64,000 bases of DNA from Castellaniella sp035707805 (lineage in GTDB: Bacteria > Pseudomonadota > Gammaproteobacteria > Burkholderiales > Burkholderiaceae_B). The stretch spans positions 62,001 through 126,000 of the forward strand of contig DASSTS010000019.1 of NCBI GenBank assembly GCA_035707805.1. The letters are read 5' to 3'. The notes beneath the pieces are model-generated. The model worked only from the letters and a program-made list of their open reading frames with translations, was not told where the DNA came from and ran no database searches. Positions 36,075 through 44,912 of the stretch are shown here, in pieces (the first letter of the stretch is position 1; each line of letters starts with the position of its first letter). The translations under genes were made by a program, and so were the position numbers.

Positions 36075-37676
36075 TTACATTCTGAAGACGCCGAAGCGCG
36101 TGGCTTCGACGGGCGCGTGGCGGGCGGCGGCCAGGCCCAGGCCCAGGACCCGCCGGGTGTCCGACGGCGCGATGATGCCGTCGTCCCACAGCCGCGCCGT
36201 GGAATAGTAGGGATGGCCTTCGTGCTCGTACTGCGCGCGGATCGGCGCCTTGAAGGCGTCTTCCTCGTCGGCGGACCATTGCCCGCCCTTGCGCTCGATG
36301 TTGTCGCGGCGCACCGTCGCCAGCACGCTGGCGGCCTGCTCGCCGCCCATGACGGAGATGCGCGCGTTGGGCCACAGGAACAGCAGCCGCGGCCCGAAGG
36401 CGCGGCCGCACATGCCGTAGTTGCCGGCCCCGAACGAGCCGCCGATCAGCACGGTGAACTTGGGCACGGACGCGGTGGACACGGCCGTGACCATCTTGGC
36501 GCCGTGGCGGGCGATGCCCTCGTTCTCGTACTTGCGCCCCACCATGAAACCGCTGATGTTCTGCAGGAACACCAGGGGGATGTTGCGCTGGCAGCACAGC
36601 TCGATGAAGTGGGTGCCCTTCTGGGCGGCCTCGGAAAACAGGATGCCGTTGTTCGCGATGATGCCCACCGGCATGCCGTAGATCCGGGCGAAGCCCGTGA
36701 CCAGCGTCGTGCCGAAGCGCGCCTTGAATTCCTCGAAGTCGGATCCGTCGACGATGCGGGCGATGATCTCGCGCACGTCGTAGGGCTTGCGCGTGTCCTG
36801 CGGGATGATGCCGTCGAGCTCGGACGGGTCGTACCGCGGCTCGGTCCAGTCTCCCGGGGCGGGCGGGGCCGGGCGGTTCAGCCGGGCGACGGCGTCGCGC
36901 GCCAGGCGCAGGGCGTGGGTGTCGTCCTCGGCCAGGTGGTCGGCCACCCCCGACAGCCGGGTGTGCACGTCGCCGCCGCCCAGGTCTTCGGCCGAGACCT
37001 CCTCGCCCGTGGCGGCCTTGACCAGGGGCGGGCCGCCCAGGAAGATCGTGCCCTGGTTGCGCACGATGATGGATTCGTCGCTCATGGCCGGCACGTAGGC
37101 GCCGCCCGCCGTGCAGGATCCCATCACCACCGCCAGCTGGGCGATGCCCATGGAGGACATGACCGCCTGGTTGTAGAAGATGCGGCCGAAATGGTCGCGG
37201 TCGGGAAAGACCTCGTCCTGGTTCGGCAGGTTGGCGCCGCCCGAGTCGACCAGGTAGACGCAGGGCAGGTGGTTCTGCTGGGCGATCTCCTGGGCGCGCA
37301 GGTGTTTCTTGACGGTCAGGGGGTAGTAGGTGCCGCCCTTGACCGTGGCGTCGTTGCAGACGATGACGCATTCGGTGCCGCTGATGCGCCCGATGCCGGT
37401 GATCAGCCCCGCCCCCGGCGAGGCGTTGTCGTAGACGTCCTGCGCCGCCAGGGGGGAGAGTTCCAGGAACGGCGTGCCGGGATCCAGCAGACGCTCGACC
37501 CGTTCGCGCGGCAGCAGCTTGCCGCGCGCCACGTGGCGCGCGCGGGCCGATTCGCTGCCGCCCTGGGCGGTGCGGGCGATCCGGTCGCGCAGATCCTCGA
37601 CCTGGGCGCGCAGGGCGCGCGCATTGTCCTGGAATTCCTGTGAACGCGGATTGACGCGGGATTCGATGACCGGCAT
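36075..37676 (-). CDS. mccB: Methylcrotonyl-CoA carboxylase carboxyltransferase (beta) subunit
   Basis: 533 residues, the usual MccB length, from the ATG at 37676 (MPVIESRVNPRSQEFQDN). A much longer open frame through this start runs into unrelated sequence and is not the gene. Carboxyltransferase features are the N-terminal LLDPGTPFLELSPLAAQDVYD, GSCTAGGAYVPAMSDE, and FLQNISGFMVGRKYENEGIARHGAKM. It transfers CO2 from biotin on MccA to 3-methylcrotonyl-CoA. It is 17 bases after the thiolase gene and 10 bases before mccA. Confidence 0.94.
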   Translation of the reverse strand: MPVIESRVNPRSQEFQDNARALRAQVEDLRDRIARTAQGGSESARARHVARGKLLPRERVERLLDPGTPFLELSPLAAQDVYDNASPGAGLITGIGRISGTECVIVCNDATVKGGTYYPLTVKKHLRAQEIAQQNHLPCVYLVDSGGANLPNQDEVFPDRDHFGRIFYNQAVMSSMGIAQLAVVMGSCTAGGAYVPAMSDESIIVRNQGTIFLGGPPLVKAATGEEVSAEDLGGGDVHTRLSGVADHLAEDDTHALRLARDAVARLNRPAPPAPGDWTEPRYDPSELDGIIPQDTRKPYDVREIIARIVDGSDFEEFKARFGTTLVTGFARIYGMPVGIIANNGILFSEAAQKGTHFIELCCQRNIPLVFLQNISGFMVGRKYENEGIARHGAKMVTAVSTASVPKFTVLIGGSFGAGNYGMCGRAFGPRLLFLWPNARISVMGGEQAASVLATVRRDNIERKGGQWSADEEDAFKAPIRAQYEHEGHPYYSTARLWDDGIIAPSDTRRVLGLGLAAARHAPVEATRFGVFRM

Positions 37677-37693
37677 GTCGTTTTCCCCTGTCC

Positions 37694-38875
37694 TCAGAGC
37701 ATCTCGATGGCCAGGGCGACGGCTTCGCCGCCGCCGATGCACAGCGAGGCGATGCCGCGCTTGCCGCCGGTCTTGCGCAGGGCGCCGATCAGCGTGGTCA
37801 GCAGGCGCGCGCCCGAGGCGCCGATGGGGTGTCCCAGGGCGGTGGCGCCGCCATGGACGTTGACCTTGTCGTGGGGCAGGTCCAGTTCCTTCATGGCGGC
37901 CATGGTCACCACGGCGAAGGCCTCGTTGATCTCGTACAGGTCGACGTCCCCGGCCTTCCAGCCGGTCTTGTCCAGCAGTTTCTGGATCGCGGCGACCGGC
38001 GCCGTGGTGAACCACTGCGGTTCCTGGGCGTGCTGCGTGTGGGCCACGATGCGCGCCAGCGGCTGGGCGCCCAGTTCCCGGGCCTTGGACTCGCGCATCA
38101 CCACCAGCGCCGAGGCGCCGTCGGAGATGGACGAGGAATTGGCCGCCGTGACGGTGCCGTCCTTCTTGAAGGCCGGCTTGAGGGTCGGGATCTTTTCCGG
38201 CATGGCCTTGAAGGGCGCCTCGTCGGTGTCGACCACCGTGTCGCCCTTGCGGCCGGCAACCGTCACCGGGGCGATTTCCCACTTGAAGCTGCCGTCCTCG
38301 CTCGCCTGGCGGGCGCGCTTCAGCGATTCCAGCGAGAAGGCGTCCTGCTCTTCGCGGGTGAAATGGTATTTGGAGACGCAGTCCTCGGCGAACACGCCCA
38401 TGGCGGTGCCGCGCTGGTAGGCGTCCTCCAGGCCGTCCAGGGCCATGTGGTCGTAGACCGTGGAATGCCCGTAGCGGTAGCCCTGGCGGCCGCGCAGCAG
38501 CAAGTAGGGGGCGTTGCTCATGCTTTCCTGGCCGCCCGCGACCACCACGTCGGCCGACTCGGCCTTGATCAGGTCGTGGGCCAGCATGACGGCCTTCAGG
38601 CCCGAGCCGCAGACCTTGTGCAGCGTGCTGCAGGGGACGCTCTTGGGCAGGCCCGCGCCGATGGCGGCCTGGCGGGCGGGCGCCTGGCCCTGGCCGGCCT
38701 GCAGCACATTGCCCATGATGACTTCCTGGACGGCCTCGCCCGGGATGCCGGCGCGCTCGACGGCGGCCCGGATGGCGATGGCGCCCAGTTCGTGGGCGGA
38801 CAGGCCGGAGAGGCTGCCCATCATGCCGCCCATGGGCGTGCGGGCGGCGGAAACGATGACGATGGAATCGGACAT
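37694..38875 (-). CDS. Acetyl-CoA C-acetyltransferase (thiolase)
   Basis: 393 residues, a biosynthetic/degradative thiolase II. The nucleophile Cys is at 89 (STLHKVCGSGLKAV), His at about 349 (GHPIGASG) and the second Cys at about 379 (SLCIGGGEA). It interconverts acetoacetyl-CoA and two acetyl-CoA, the end step for leucine-derived acetoacetate. The name atoB would fit but is not assigned, since several paralogues are usual. It lies in the operon between aceK and mccB with 17-18-base gaps. Confidence 0.93.
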   Translation of the reverse strand: MSDSIVIVSAARTPMGGMMGSLSGLSAHELGAIAIRAAVERAGIPGEAVQEVIMGNVLQAGQGQAPARQAAIGAGLPKSVPCSTLHKVCGSGLKAVMLAHDLIKAESADVVVAGGQESMSNAPYLLLRGRQGYRYGHSTVYDHMALDGLEDAYQRGTAMGVFAEDCVSKYHFTREEQDAFSLESLKRARQASEDGSFKWEIAPVTVAGRKGDTVVDTDEAPFKAMPEKIPTLKPAFKKDGTVTAANSSSISDGASALVVMRESKARELGAQPLARIVAHTQHAQEPQWFTTAPVAAIQKLLDKTGWKAGDVDLYEINEAFAVVTMAAMKELDLPHDKVNVHGGATALGHPIGASGARLLTTLIGALRKTGGKRGIASLCIGGGEAVALAIEML

Positions 38876-38893
38876 GGTGAGCTCCTGTGTCGT

Positions 38894-40747
38894 TTATTGC
38901 GGGGCCGCGTCCGGTGTGGACGGGGCCGGTTTCGGGGAATGCAGGCGCCGGGCCGGGTCGTAGGGGAAGATGTCCTCGATGCGGCCCTGGGAGGCACGCG
39001 CGCGGCAGTCTTGCCACCATTGTGCATCCAGCAGCTCGGCGTGGTGTTTCAGGAAGGCGGCGCGCACCCGGGGATCGCCCAGCAGGAAGCGCTCGAATTC
39101 CTCGGGGAAGACGTCGTTGGGCCCCACGGGATACCAGGGCTCGCCGGAGAGTTCCGCCTCTTCGTTGGGCGCGGGCGGAATGCGGCGGAACCGCATTTCC
39201 GTCATGCGCTGGATCTCGTCGTAGTCGTAGAACACGACCCGGCCCAGGCGCGTCACGCCGAAGTTCTTGTAGAGCATGTCGCCGGGGAAGATGTTGGCCG
39301 CGGCGAGCTCGCGGATCGCCTGGCCGTACTGCCGCACGGCGGCTTCCAGGGCGGCGTCCGAGGCGCCGGCCAGGAACAGGTTCAGCGGCGTCATGCGCCG
39401 TTCGATGTAGACGTGCTTGAGCACCACCAGGTCCTCGGTCTCCTCGATCAGGCTGGGGACCTCCGCGCGCAGCCCGGCCAGCAGGCGGGCCGAGAACCGG
39501 CGCCGGGGCAGGGCCACCAGGGAATATTCCCAGGTATCGGCCATGCGCCCGACGCGGTCGTGTTTCTTGACCATCTGGTATTTGCGCCGCACGGTGGCCT
39601 CGTCCATGCCTTCCTTGGCGATGCGGTCGCGGATCAGCTTGAAGACGTAGGGATAGGACGGCTGGTTGAACACCGTCATGACCATGCCCTGGATGCCCGG
39701 CGCGTAGTCGAACTGGTCGCGCGAATGCGCCAGGTGGTGCAGGAAATCGCGGTAGAACAGGGTCTTGCCCTGTTTCTGCAGGCCGATGGTGGTGTAGATC
39801 TCGGCCTTGGGCTTGCGCGGAAAGAGCGACGAGAGGAAATCCACGTAGGCGGCGGGGGCCTCCATGTCGACCAGGAAATAGGCCCGGGTGAAACTGAAGA
39901 GCGTGCTGAGGTCGTCGCTGGTGTGCAGCAGGGCGTCGAGGCGCACCTGGCCGGCGGGCGTGTGCAGCAGCGCGATGGCAAAGGGATGGATGGCGGTCTG
40001 GTTCACCAGGCGCCCGACGATGTAGGCGCCCTTGTTGCGAAAGAACAGGGTGTTCAGCACCTGGATCTGGCAGTCGGGCGCCAGGCGCCGGCCCAGGCCG
40101 CGCGCCAGGGTGCGGCGCAGGTGGCGCAGGCCCATGCGGGCCAGGCGCCGGGCGTCGGCGGGCAGGTCCTCGTAGGGGGCCGCCAGGCCGAAATCGGCCA
40201 CCAGGCGCACCAGGCAGGGCATCAGGCCCTCGGTCAGCGGATAGTAGGACCGGTAGGTCGTCAGTGCGCCATCGATGTATTCGGTGGCGACGGCCGGGCG
40301 CACGAACAGGAAATCGTTGTTGAAGTAATTGCGGTGCAGGATGCGGCAGGACACCGAATTGAAAAAGGTCTCCGCGCATTCCGGCTGCAGGTGGCTAGAC
40401 AGCAGCCCGATGTAGCAGGTCTTGGCGGCCTGCCAGAATTCCAGCTGTTCGGGGGTCAGCGCCGTGTCGGGGGCGGTCTGCGCCGGCGTGGTGCCGCGCA
40501 GCGCCTGCCCCAGCGCCGTGGCGCACTCGCGCACGCGGATGTCGTAGTACTCGATGCGCTCGCGCGACAGCTGCTGGATGCCGTGCCAGTCGCCGGATTC
40601 GAACAGCGCCTTGGCACGCTGCGCGCTGTAGCGGAACAGCGAATAGTGGCGGTCGAATCCGGCCAGGATCATGCGCGCCACGGCCTCGGGGGATTGTCCC
40701 CGGGGCGTGACGGGCTCGATGTGCCGGTGGTCGCCGTCTTCGCGCAT
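38894..40747 (-). CDS. aceK: Isocitrate dehydrogenase kinase/phosphatase
   Basis: 617 residues. It phosphorylates and dephosphorylates isocitrate dehydrogenase, directing carbon into the glyoxylate bypass when acetyl-CoA is the carbon source. It opens VARMILAGFDRHYSLFR and includes the kinase region with YKNFGVTRLGRVVFYDYDEI, matching AceK. The start is the ATG at 40747, 4 bases after ivd. In enterobacteria aceK lies with aceBA; here it is inside a leucine/isovalerate operon, which makes sense because leucine yields only acetyl units. Confidence 0.94.
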   Translation of the reverse strand: MREDGDHRHIEPVTPRGQSPEAVARMILAGFDRHYSLFRYSAQRAKALFESGDWHGIQQLSRERIEYYDIRVRECATALGQALRGTTPAQTAPDTALTPEQLEFWQAAKTCYIGLLSSHLQPECAETFFNSVSCRILHRNYFNNDFLFVRPAVATEYIDGALTTYRSYYPLTEGLMPCLVRLVADFGLAAPYEDLPADARRLARMGLRHLRRTLARGLGRRLAPDCQIQVLNTLFFRNKGAYIVGRLVNQTAIHPFAIALLHTPAGQVRLDALLHTSDDLSTLFSFTRAYFLVDMEAPAAYVDFLSSLFPRKPKAEIYTTIGLQKQGKTLFYRDFLHHLAHSRDQFDYAPGIQGMVMTVFNQPSYPYVFKLIRDRIAKEGMDEATVRRKYQMVKKHDRVGRMADTWEYSLVALPRRRFSARLLAGLRAEVPSLIEETEDLVVLKHVYIERRMTPLNLFLAGASDAALEAAVRQYGQAIRELAAANIFPGDMLYKNFGVTRLGRVVFYDYDEIQRMTEMRFRRIPPAPNEEAELSGEPWYPVGPNDVFPEEFERFLLGDPRVRAAFLKHHAELLDAQWWQDCRARASQGRIEDIFPYDPARRLHSPKPAPSTPDAAPQ

Positions 40748-40751
40748 GGCC

Positions 40752-41930
40752 TCAGGCGGTCTCGCTGAACAGTTCGCGGCCGATCAGCATGCGGCGGATC
40801 TCGCTGGTGCCGGCGCCGATCTCGTAGAGCTTGGCGTCGCGCCACAGGCGGCCGGTGGGGTTTTCGTTGATGTAGCCGTTGCCGCCCAGGATCTGGATGC
40901 CCTCGCCGGCCATCCAGGTGGCTTTTTCAGCGCAGTACAGGATGACCCCGGCGCAGTCCTTGCGCACCTGGCGCGCGTGCTGGCTGCCCAGGCGGTCGAG
41001 GTTCTTGCCGACCGTGTAGCAGTAGGCGCGGCAGGCCTGGAGGGTGGTGTACAGGTCGGCGAGCTTGCCCTGGATCAGCTGGAATTCGCCGATGGCCTGG
41101 CCGAACTGCTTGCGCTCGTGCACGTAGGGCACGACCACGTCCATCACGGCCTGCATGATGCCCAGCGGCCCGGCCGCCAGCACCCCGCGTTCGTAGTCCA
41201 GGCCGCTCATCAGCACGCGCACGCCGCCGTTGACCTCGCCCAGCACGTTCTCGGCCGGCACCTCGCAGTCCTGGAACACCAGCTCGCCGGTGTGCGAACC
41301 GCGCATGCCCAGCTTGTCGAGCTTTTGCGCCACCGAGAACCCCGGAAAGGATTTTTCCACGATGAAGGCGGTGATGCCGCGCTGGTTCGCCTGCGGGTCG
41401 GTCTTGGCGTAGACGACCAGGGTGTCGGCGTCCGGGCCGTTGGTGATCCACATCTTCGTGCCGTTCAGGATGTAGCGGTCGCCCTGCCGTTCGGCGCGCA
41501 GCCGCATGCTGACCACGTCGGACCCGGCGCCCGGCTCGCTCATGGCGAGCGCGCCGATCTGCTCGCCCGAAATCAGGCCGGGCAGGTATTTGCGCTTTTG
41601 CGCCTCGGTGCCGTTGCGGTGGATCTGGTTGACGCACAGATTGGAATGGGCGCCGTAGGACAGGGCGATCGAGGCGCTGGCGCGGGAGATTTCCTCCATC
41701 GCGATCATGTGGGCCAGGTAGCCCAGGCCGGCGCCGCCGTAGGCCTCGCCCACCGTCACCCCCAGCAGGCCCAGGTCGCCGAACTTGCGCCAGAGGTCCA
41801 TGGGGAACTGGTCGTCGCGGTCGGCGGCGGCGGCGCGCGGCGCGATCTCGGATTGCGCGAAATCGCGCACCGCCTCGCGCAGCATGTCCAGATCGGAACC
41901 AAGTTCGAAATTCAGGCCGGGCAAATCCAT
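40752..41930 (-). CDS. ivd: Isovaleryl-CoA dehydrogenase
   Basis: 392-residue FAD acyl-CoA dehydrogenase oxidising isovaleryl-CoA to 3-methylcrotonyl-CoA. The catalytic Glu is at about 247 in LDYERGVLAAGP, the position diagnostic of isovaleryl-CoA dehydrogenases rather than the C-terminal position of short- and medium-chain enzymes. MSEPGAGSDVVSM and LGGNGYINENPTGRLWRD are also present. It is the first enzyme gene after liuR (9-base gap) and is preceded by GGAG. Electrons go to ETF. Confidence 0.94.
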   Translation of the reverse strand: MDLPGLNFELGSDLDMLREAVRDFAQSEIAPRAAAADRDDQFPMDLWRKFGDLGLLGVTVGEAYGGAGLGYLAHMIAMEEISRASASIALSYGAHSNLCVNQIHRNGTEAQKRKYLPGLISGEQIGALAMSEPGAGSDVVSMRLRAERQGDRYILNGTKMWITNGPDADTLVVYAKTDPQANQRGITAFIVEKSFPGFSVAQKLDKLGMRGSHTGELVFQDCEVPAENVLGEVNGGVRVLMSGLDYERGVLAAGPLGIMQAVMDVVVPYVHERKQFGQAIGEFQLIQGKLADLYTTLQACRAYCYTVGKNLDRLGSQHARQVRKDCAGVILYCAEKATWMAGEGIQILGGNGYINENPTGRLWRDAKLYEIGAGTSEIRRMLIGRELFSETA

Positions 41931-41939
41931 GGAGGTCTC

Positions 41940-42401
41940 CTAGGGTGATTCGTGCATCGGGTGCGTATGGGGGGCATCGGCGTCCGCCTCGGCGCCGGCG
42001 GTGTCCGTCCGCGCGGCATCCTCTCGGCGGCGCAGCAGGGCGGCGCAATCGGCCTGCTGGCGGCGCAGCTCTTTCAGCGTCTCGTCCAGGTCGCGGCGCT
42101 GCTGTTCGAGTTTCTGCCGGTGGGCGTCCAGCACCTCGGCGTAATGCCGCAGTTGCGCCGTGGTGCTGGCGTGGCTGCGGTCGTACAGGTTGATCAGGGT
42201 GACGATCTCGGCCAGCTGCAGGCCCAGCCGGCGCCCGCGCAGCGCCAGTTTCAGGCGGGTGCGGTCGCGGGCGGCGTAGACGCGGTTGCGGCCCGAGCGG
42301 CCGGGGCTGACGATGCCCTGGTCCTCGTAGAAACGGATCGTGCGCGGGGTCACGCCGAATTCTCGGGCGAGCTCGGAGATGGTCCAGGTGGCTTGGCTCA
42401 T
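41940..42401 (-). CDS. liuR: MerR family regulator of leucine/isovalerate catabolism (LiuR-type)
   Basis: 153 residues. The N-terminal MerR helix-turn-helix reads TISELAREFGVTPRTIRFYEDQGIVSPGR, followed by a coiled-coil dimerisation helix (YAEVLDAHRQKLEQQRRDLDETLK) and an Asp/Ala/His-rich tail. It lacks conserved Cys metal ligands, as expected for the LiuR branch that senses CoA intermediates. The start is the ATG at 42401 (MSQATWTIS). First gene of the operon; the 108-base divergent gap contains a perfect 16-bp palindrome that is its likely operator. Confidence 0.9.
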   Translation of the reverse strand: MSQATWTISELAREFGVTPRTIRFYEDQGIVSPGRSGRNRVYAARDRTRLKLALRGRRLGLQLAEIVTLINLYDRSHASTTAQLRHYAEVLDAHRQKLEQQRRDLDETLKELRRQQADCAALLRRREDAARTDTAGAEADADAPHTHPMHESP

Positions 42402-42447
42402 GGGGGCCGCGGGGCGTGGGTTTCGGGTGGGAATATTATGCATGCAG

Positions 42448-42463
42448 TTTACGTTAACGTAAA
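42448..42463. promoter_or_regulatory. LiuR-type operator: 16-bp perfect palindrome
   Basis: TTTACGTTAACGTAAA is perfectly symmetric and lies between liuR and the divergent metallo-beta-lactamase gene. It overlaps promoter hexamers for both: minus strand TTTACG-17-CATAAT (CATAAT at 42440-42435), plus strand TTAACG (42454-42459)-17-CATAAT (42477-42482). One bound dimer could therefore repress both directions. The palindrome resembles the MerR-type operators described for LiuR; binding is inferred. Confidence 0.75.
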
Positions 42464-42509
42464 GATGCAACTCTGCCATAATGGTGGAAACTCTGGAAGG
42501 AGGCCCTTC

Positions 42510-43586
42510 ATGAATCCGCAGGAACAGGAACTGCAATATCCCTGGGACCAGACGCTGCCGGAACCCGGCCGGGCGATCACCGTCGCCGACGGCGTGCGCT
42601 GGATCCGCATGCCCCTGCCCTTCGCGCTGGACCACATCAATCTCTGGCTGCTGCGCGACCGCATCGACGGCCGCGACGGCTGGACGGTGGTGGACTGCGG
42701 CATCGACCGCGACGAGGTGCGCGGCACCTGGGAAGCCGCGTTCGACCATGCCCTGGACGGGCTGCCCGTCCTGAGGGTGATCGTCACCCACATGCATCCC
42801 GACCACGTGGGCCTGGCCCACTGGCTGTGCGCGCGCTGGCAGGCGCCGCTGTGGATGTCCATGACCGACTATGTGCTGGCCCGCCTGTGGGCCGGCTCCG
42901 CCGTGCCGGACACCTCGGCGCAAGGCAGCGGTCCGGCGGGAGACGCCGCCGCCCGCCATTTCGCCCGCCACGGCCTGGTGGACCCCGAGGCGCAGGACAT
43001 GATCCGCCAGCGGAGCGACTACTATCTCCGCCTGGTGCCCGACGTGCCGCGCCGTTTCCACCGCCTGATGCACGGGCAGGAAATCCAGGTCGGCGGGCGC
43101 GTCTGGCGGGTGATCGTCGGTTATGGCCACGCGCCCGAACACGTCTCTCTCTGGTGTCCGACCCTGGAGGTCCTGATCTCCGGCGACATGGTGCTGCCGC
43201 GCATCTCCACCAACATCAGCGTCTTTGACCAGGAGCCCGAGGCCGACCCGCTGCCGCTGTACCTGAATTCTCTGAAGGCCTACGACGGCCTGCCGGCCGG
43301 GGCGCTGGTCCTGCCCTCGCACGGCCGGCCGTTCCGCGGGCTGCACCGGCGCATCGCCCAGCAGCAGTCCCACCACGCCGATCGCCTGGCCGACGTGCTG
43401 GCGGCCTGCGCCGAGCCGCGCAGCGCCCACGATCTGCTGCCCGTGCTGTTTCACCGCAAGCTCGACCTGCACCAGCTGGGCTTCGCCATGGGCGAATCCA
43501 TCGCCCACCTCCACGCCCTATACTTCCAGGGATCGCTGACGCGCACGCTGGGCGAGGACGGGGTCTACCGCTTCCAGCGCACCTGA
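42510..43586 (+). CDS. MBL-fold metallohydrolase
   Basis: 358-residue metallo-beta-lactamase-fold protein. The metal motif HMHPDH (H94, H96, D98, H99) is followed by GYGHAPEHVSLW and ISGDMVLPRIS, with a helical C-terminal domain. The fold matches hydroxyacylglutathione hydrolase-like and thioesterase-like members; the substrate cannot be read. The ATG at 42510 follows GGAAGGAGG. It shares the palindromic operator with liuR, so a role on an acyl-CoA or acyl intermediate of branched-chain catabolism is likely (inference). Confidence 0.85.
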   Translation: MNPQEQELQYPWDQTLPEPGRAITVADGVRWIRMPLPFALDHINLWLLRDRIDGRDGWTVVDCGIDRDEVRGTWEAAFDHALDGLPVLRVIVTHMHPDHVGLAHWLCARWQAPLWMSMTDYVLARLWAGSAVPDTSAQGSGPAGDAAARHFARHGLVDPEAQDMIRQRSDYYLRLVPDVPRRFHRLMHGQEIQVGGRVWRVIVGYGHAPEHVSLWCPTLEVLISGDMVLPRISTNISVFDQEPEADPLPLYLNSLKAYDGLPAGALVLPSHGRPFRGLHRRIAQQQSHHADRLADVLAACAEPRSAHDLLPVLFHRKLDLHQLGFAMGESIAHLHALYFQGSLTRTLGEDGVYRFQRT

Positions 43587-43628
43587 ACCGCGCGGCGGCA
43601 GCGCAACCCTACACACAGGACACCGGAC

Positions 43629-44852
43629 ATGAGCACCGACGCCGCGGATTCCGCGAACGACCGCATCGATACCTTGCTGCAGCACATCGGCCAGGCGCCG
43701 CTGGACCCGGTCACCGGGTCAGGCCCGGTGGCCCTGCCGTCGATGCGCACCAGCACGGTGCGGTTCGCGTCCATGGAGGTGCTGGACCGCGCCCAGGCCG
43801 CCAAGCAGCGCGGCGAGCGCGTGCCCACCTACGGCCGCGTCGGCCTGCAGACGCACGAGGCCCTGGAGACCCTGCTGTGCCGCCTGGAAAACGGCCGGCG
43901 GGCTTTCCTCGCGCCCTCGGGCATGGCCGCCATCAGCATGACGCTGATGGCCTGCCTCAGCCAGGGCGAACACGCCCTGGTCGTCGATTGCGTCTACGGC
44001 CCGGTGCGCTACCTGCACAAGACGGTCCTGTCGCGCATGGGCATCGCCATGGATTTCGTGCGCCCCGACCTGGCCAGCCTGCAGGCCGCGCTGCGGCCCG
44101 AGACGCGCGTGCTGTACCTGGAATCCCCCGGCTCGCTGCTGATGGAGATGCTGGACCTGCCCGCGCTGTCGCGCTGGGCGCACGAAAACGGCCTGACGGT
44201 GGTGGCGGACAATACCTGGGGCTCCGGCTACATCTACCGGCCGCTGGCCCTGGGCGCCGACATTTCCGTCCTGGCCGTCACCAAGTACGTCGGCGGCCAT
44301 TCCGACCTGATGCTGGGCGCGGCCGTGGCGCGCGACCCGGCGCTGGTGCGCAAGCTGCACGAGACGCACTATGCCGTGGGCAGCACGGTCAGCGCCGACG
44401 ACGCCTGGCTGGCCCTGCGCGGCGCCCGCACCCTGGGCCTGCGCATGCGCGGCTGCGGCGAAAACGCGCTGGCGGTCTGCGAGTGGCTGGCGGCGCAGCC
44501 GCAGGTCTCGCATATTTTCTTTCCGGCCTGGCCGCGGGATGCGGGCCACGCGCTATGGCAGCGCGATGCGACGGGTTCCAACGGCCTGATGGCGGTGGCG
44601 GTGGATTTCGACGAGCAGCAGGTCCGCCGGGTGATCAACGGCCTGCGGCTGTTCGGCATCGGGTATTCGTGGGGCGGCTACGAGAGCCTGGTCACGCAGG
44701 TGGAACCCTCGGCCTTGGCGTCCCACGCCTATTGGGCGTCGGTGGCCGACGCGCGCATGAAGGCCGGCACGGTCTTGCGGCTGCACATCGGGCTGGAGGA
44801 TCCGGCGGACCTGATCGAGGACCTGAAGCAGGCGTTTGCGGCGGCGGGGTGA
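43629..44852 (+). CDS. metC: Cystathionine beta-lyase
   Basis: 407-residue PLP enzyme of the Cys/Met metabolism family, cleaving cystathionine to homocysteine, pyruvate and ammonia. The PLP Lys is at about 219 in AVTKYVGGHSDLM, with VADNTWGSGYIYRPL and SWGGYESLV, the Trp-Gly-Gly-Tyr-Glu form being typical of proteobacterial MetC. It is 42 bases after the MBL gene on the same strand and may share its transcript. It converges with dsbA across the second copy of the structured element. Confidence 0.9.
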   Translation: MSTDAADSANDRIDTLLQHIGQAPLDPVTGSGPVALPSMRTSTVRFASMEVLDRAQAAKQRGERVPTYGRVGLQTHEALETLLCRLENGRRAFLAPSGMAAISMTLMACLSQGEHALVVDCVYGPVRYLHKTVLSRMGIAMDFVRPDLASLQAALRPETRVLYLESPGSLLMEMLDLPALSRWAHENGLTVVADNTWGSGYIYRPLALGADISVLAVTKYVGGHSDLMLGAAVARDPALVRKLHETHYAVGSTVSADDAWLALRGARTLGLRMRGCGENALAVCEWLAAQPQVSHIFFPAWPRDAGHALWQRDATGSNGLMAVAVDFDEQQVRRVINGLRLFGIGYSWGGYESLVTQVEPSALASHAYWASVADARMKAGTVLRLHIGLEDPADLIEDLKQAFAAAG

Positions 44853-44912
44853 GGGATCCGGACCGGCTGCTGCTGCGTTCGTGTTGATCGGCTCTTGGAA
44901 GATCTCTTGCGC

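Noticed and set aside
36075..40379. A 1434-residue minus-strand open frame
   Set aside because: Only its last 533 residues are MccB. The rest lies out of frame over the thiolase and aceK genes and reads as Arg/Pro/Gly-rich GC shadow.
37829..40768. A 979-residue plus-strand open frame antisense to thiolase and aceK
   Set aside because: It is antisense shadow rich in Gly, Val, Gln and His, without recognisable domains.
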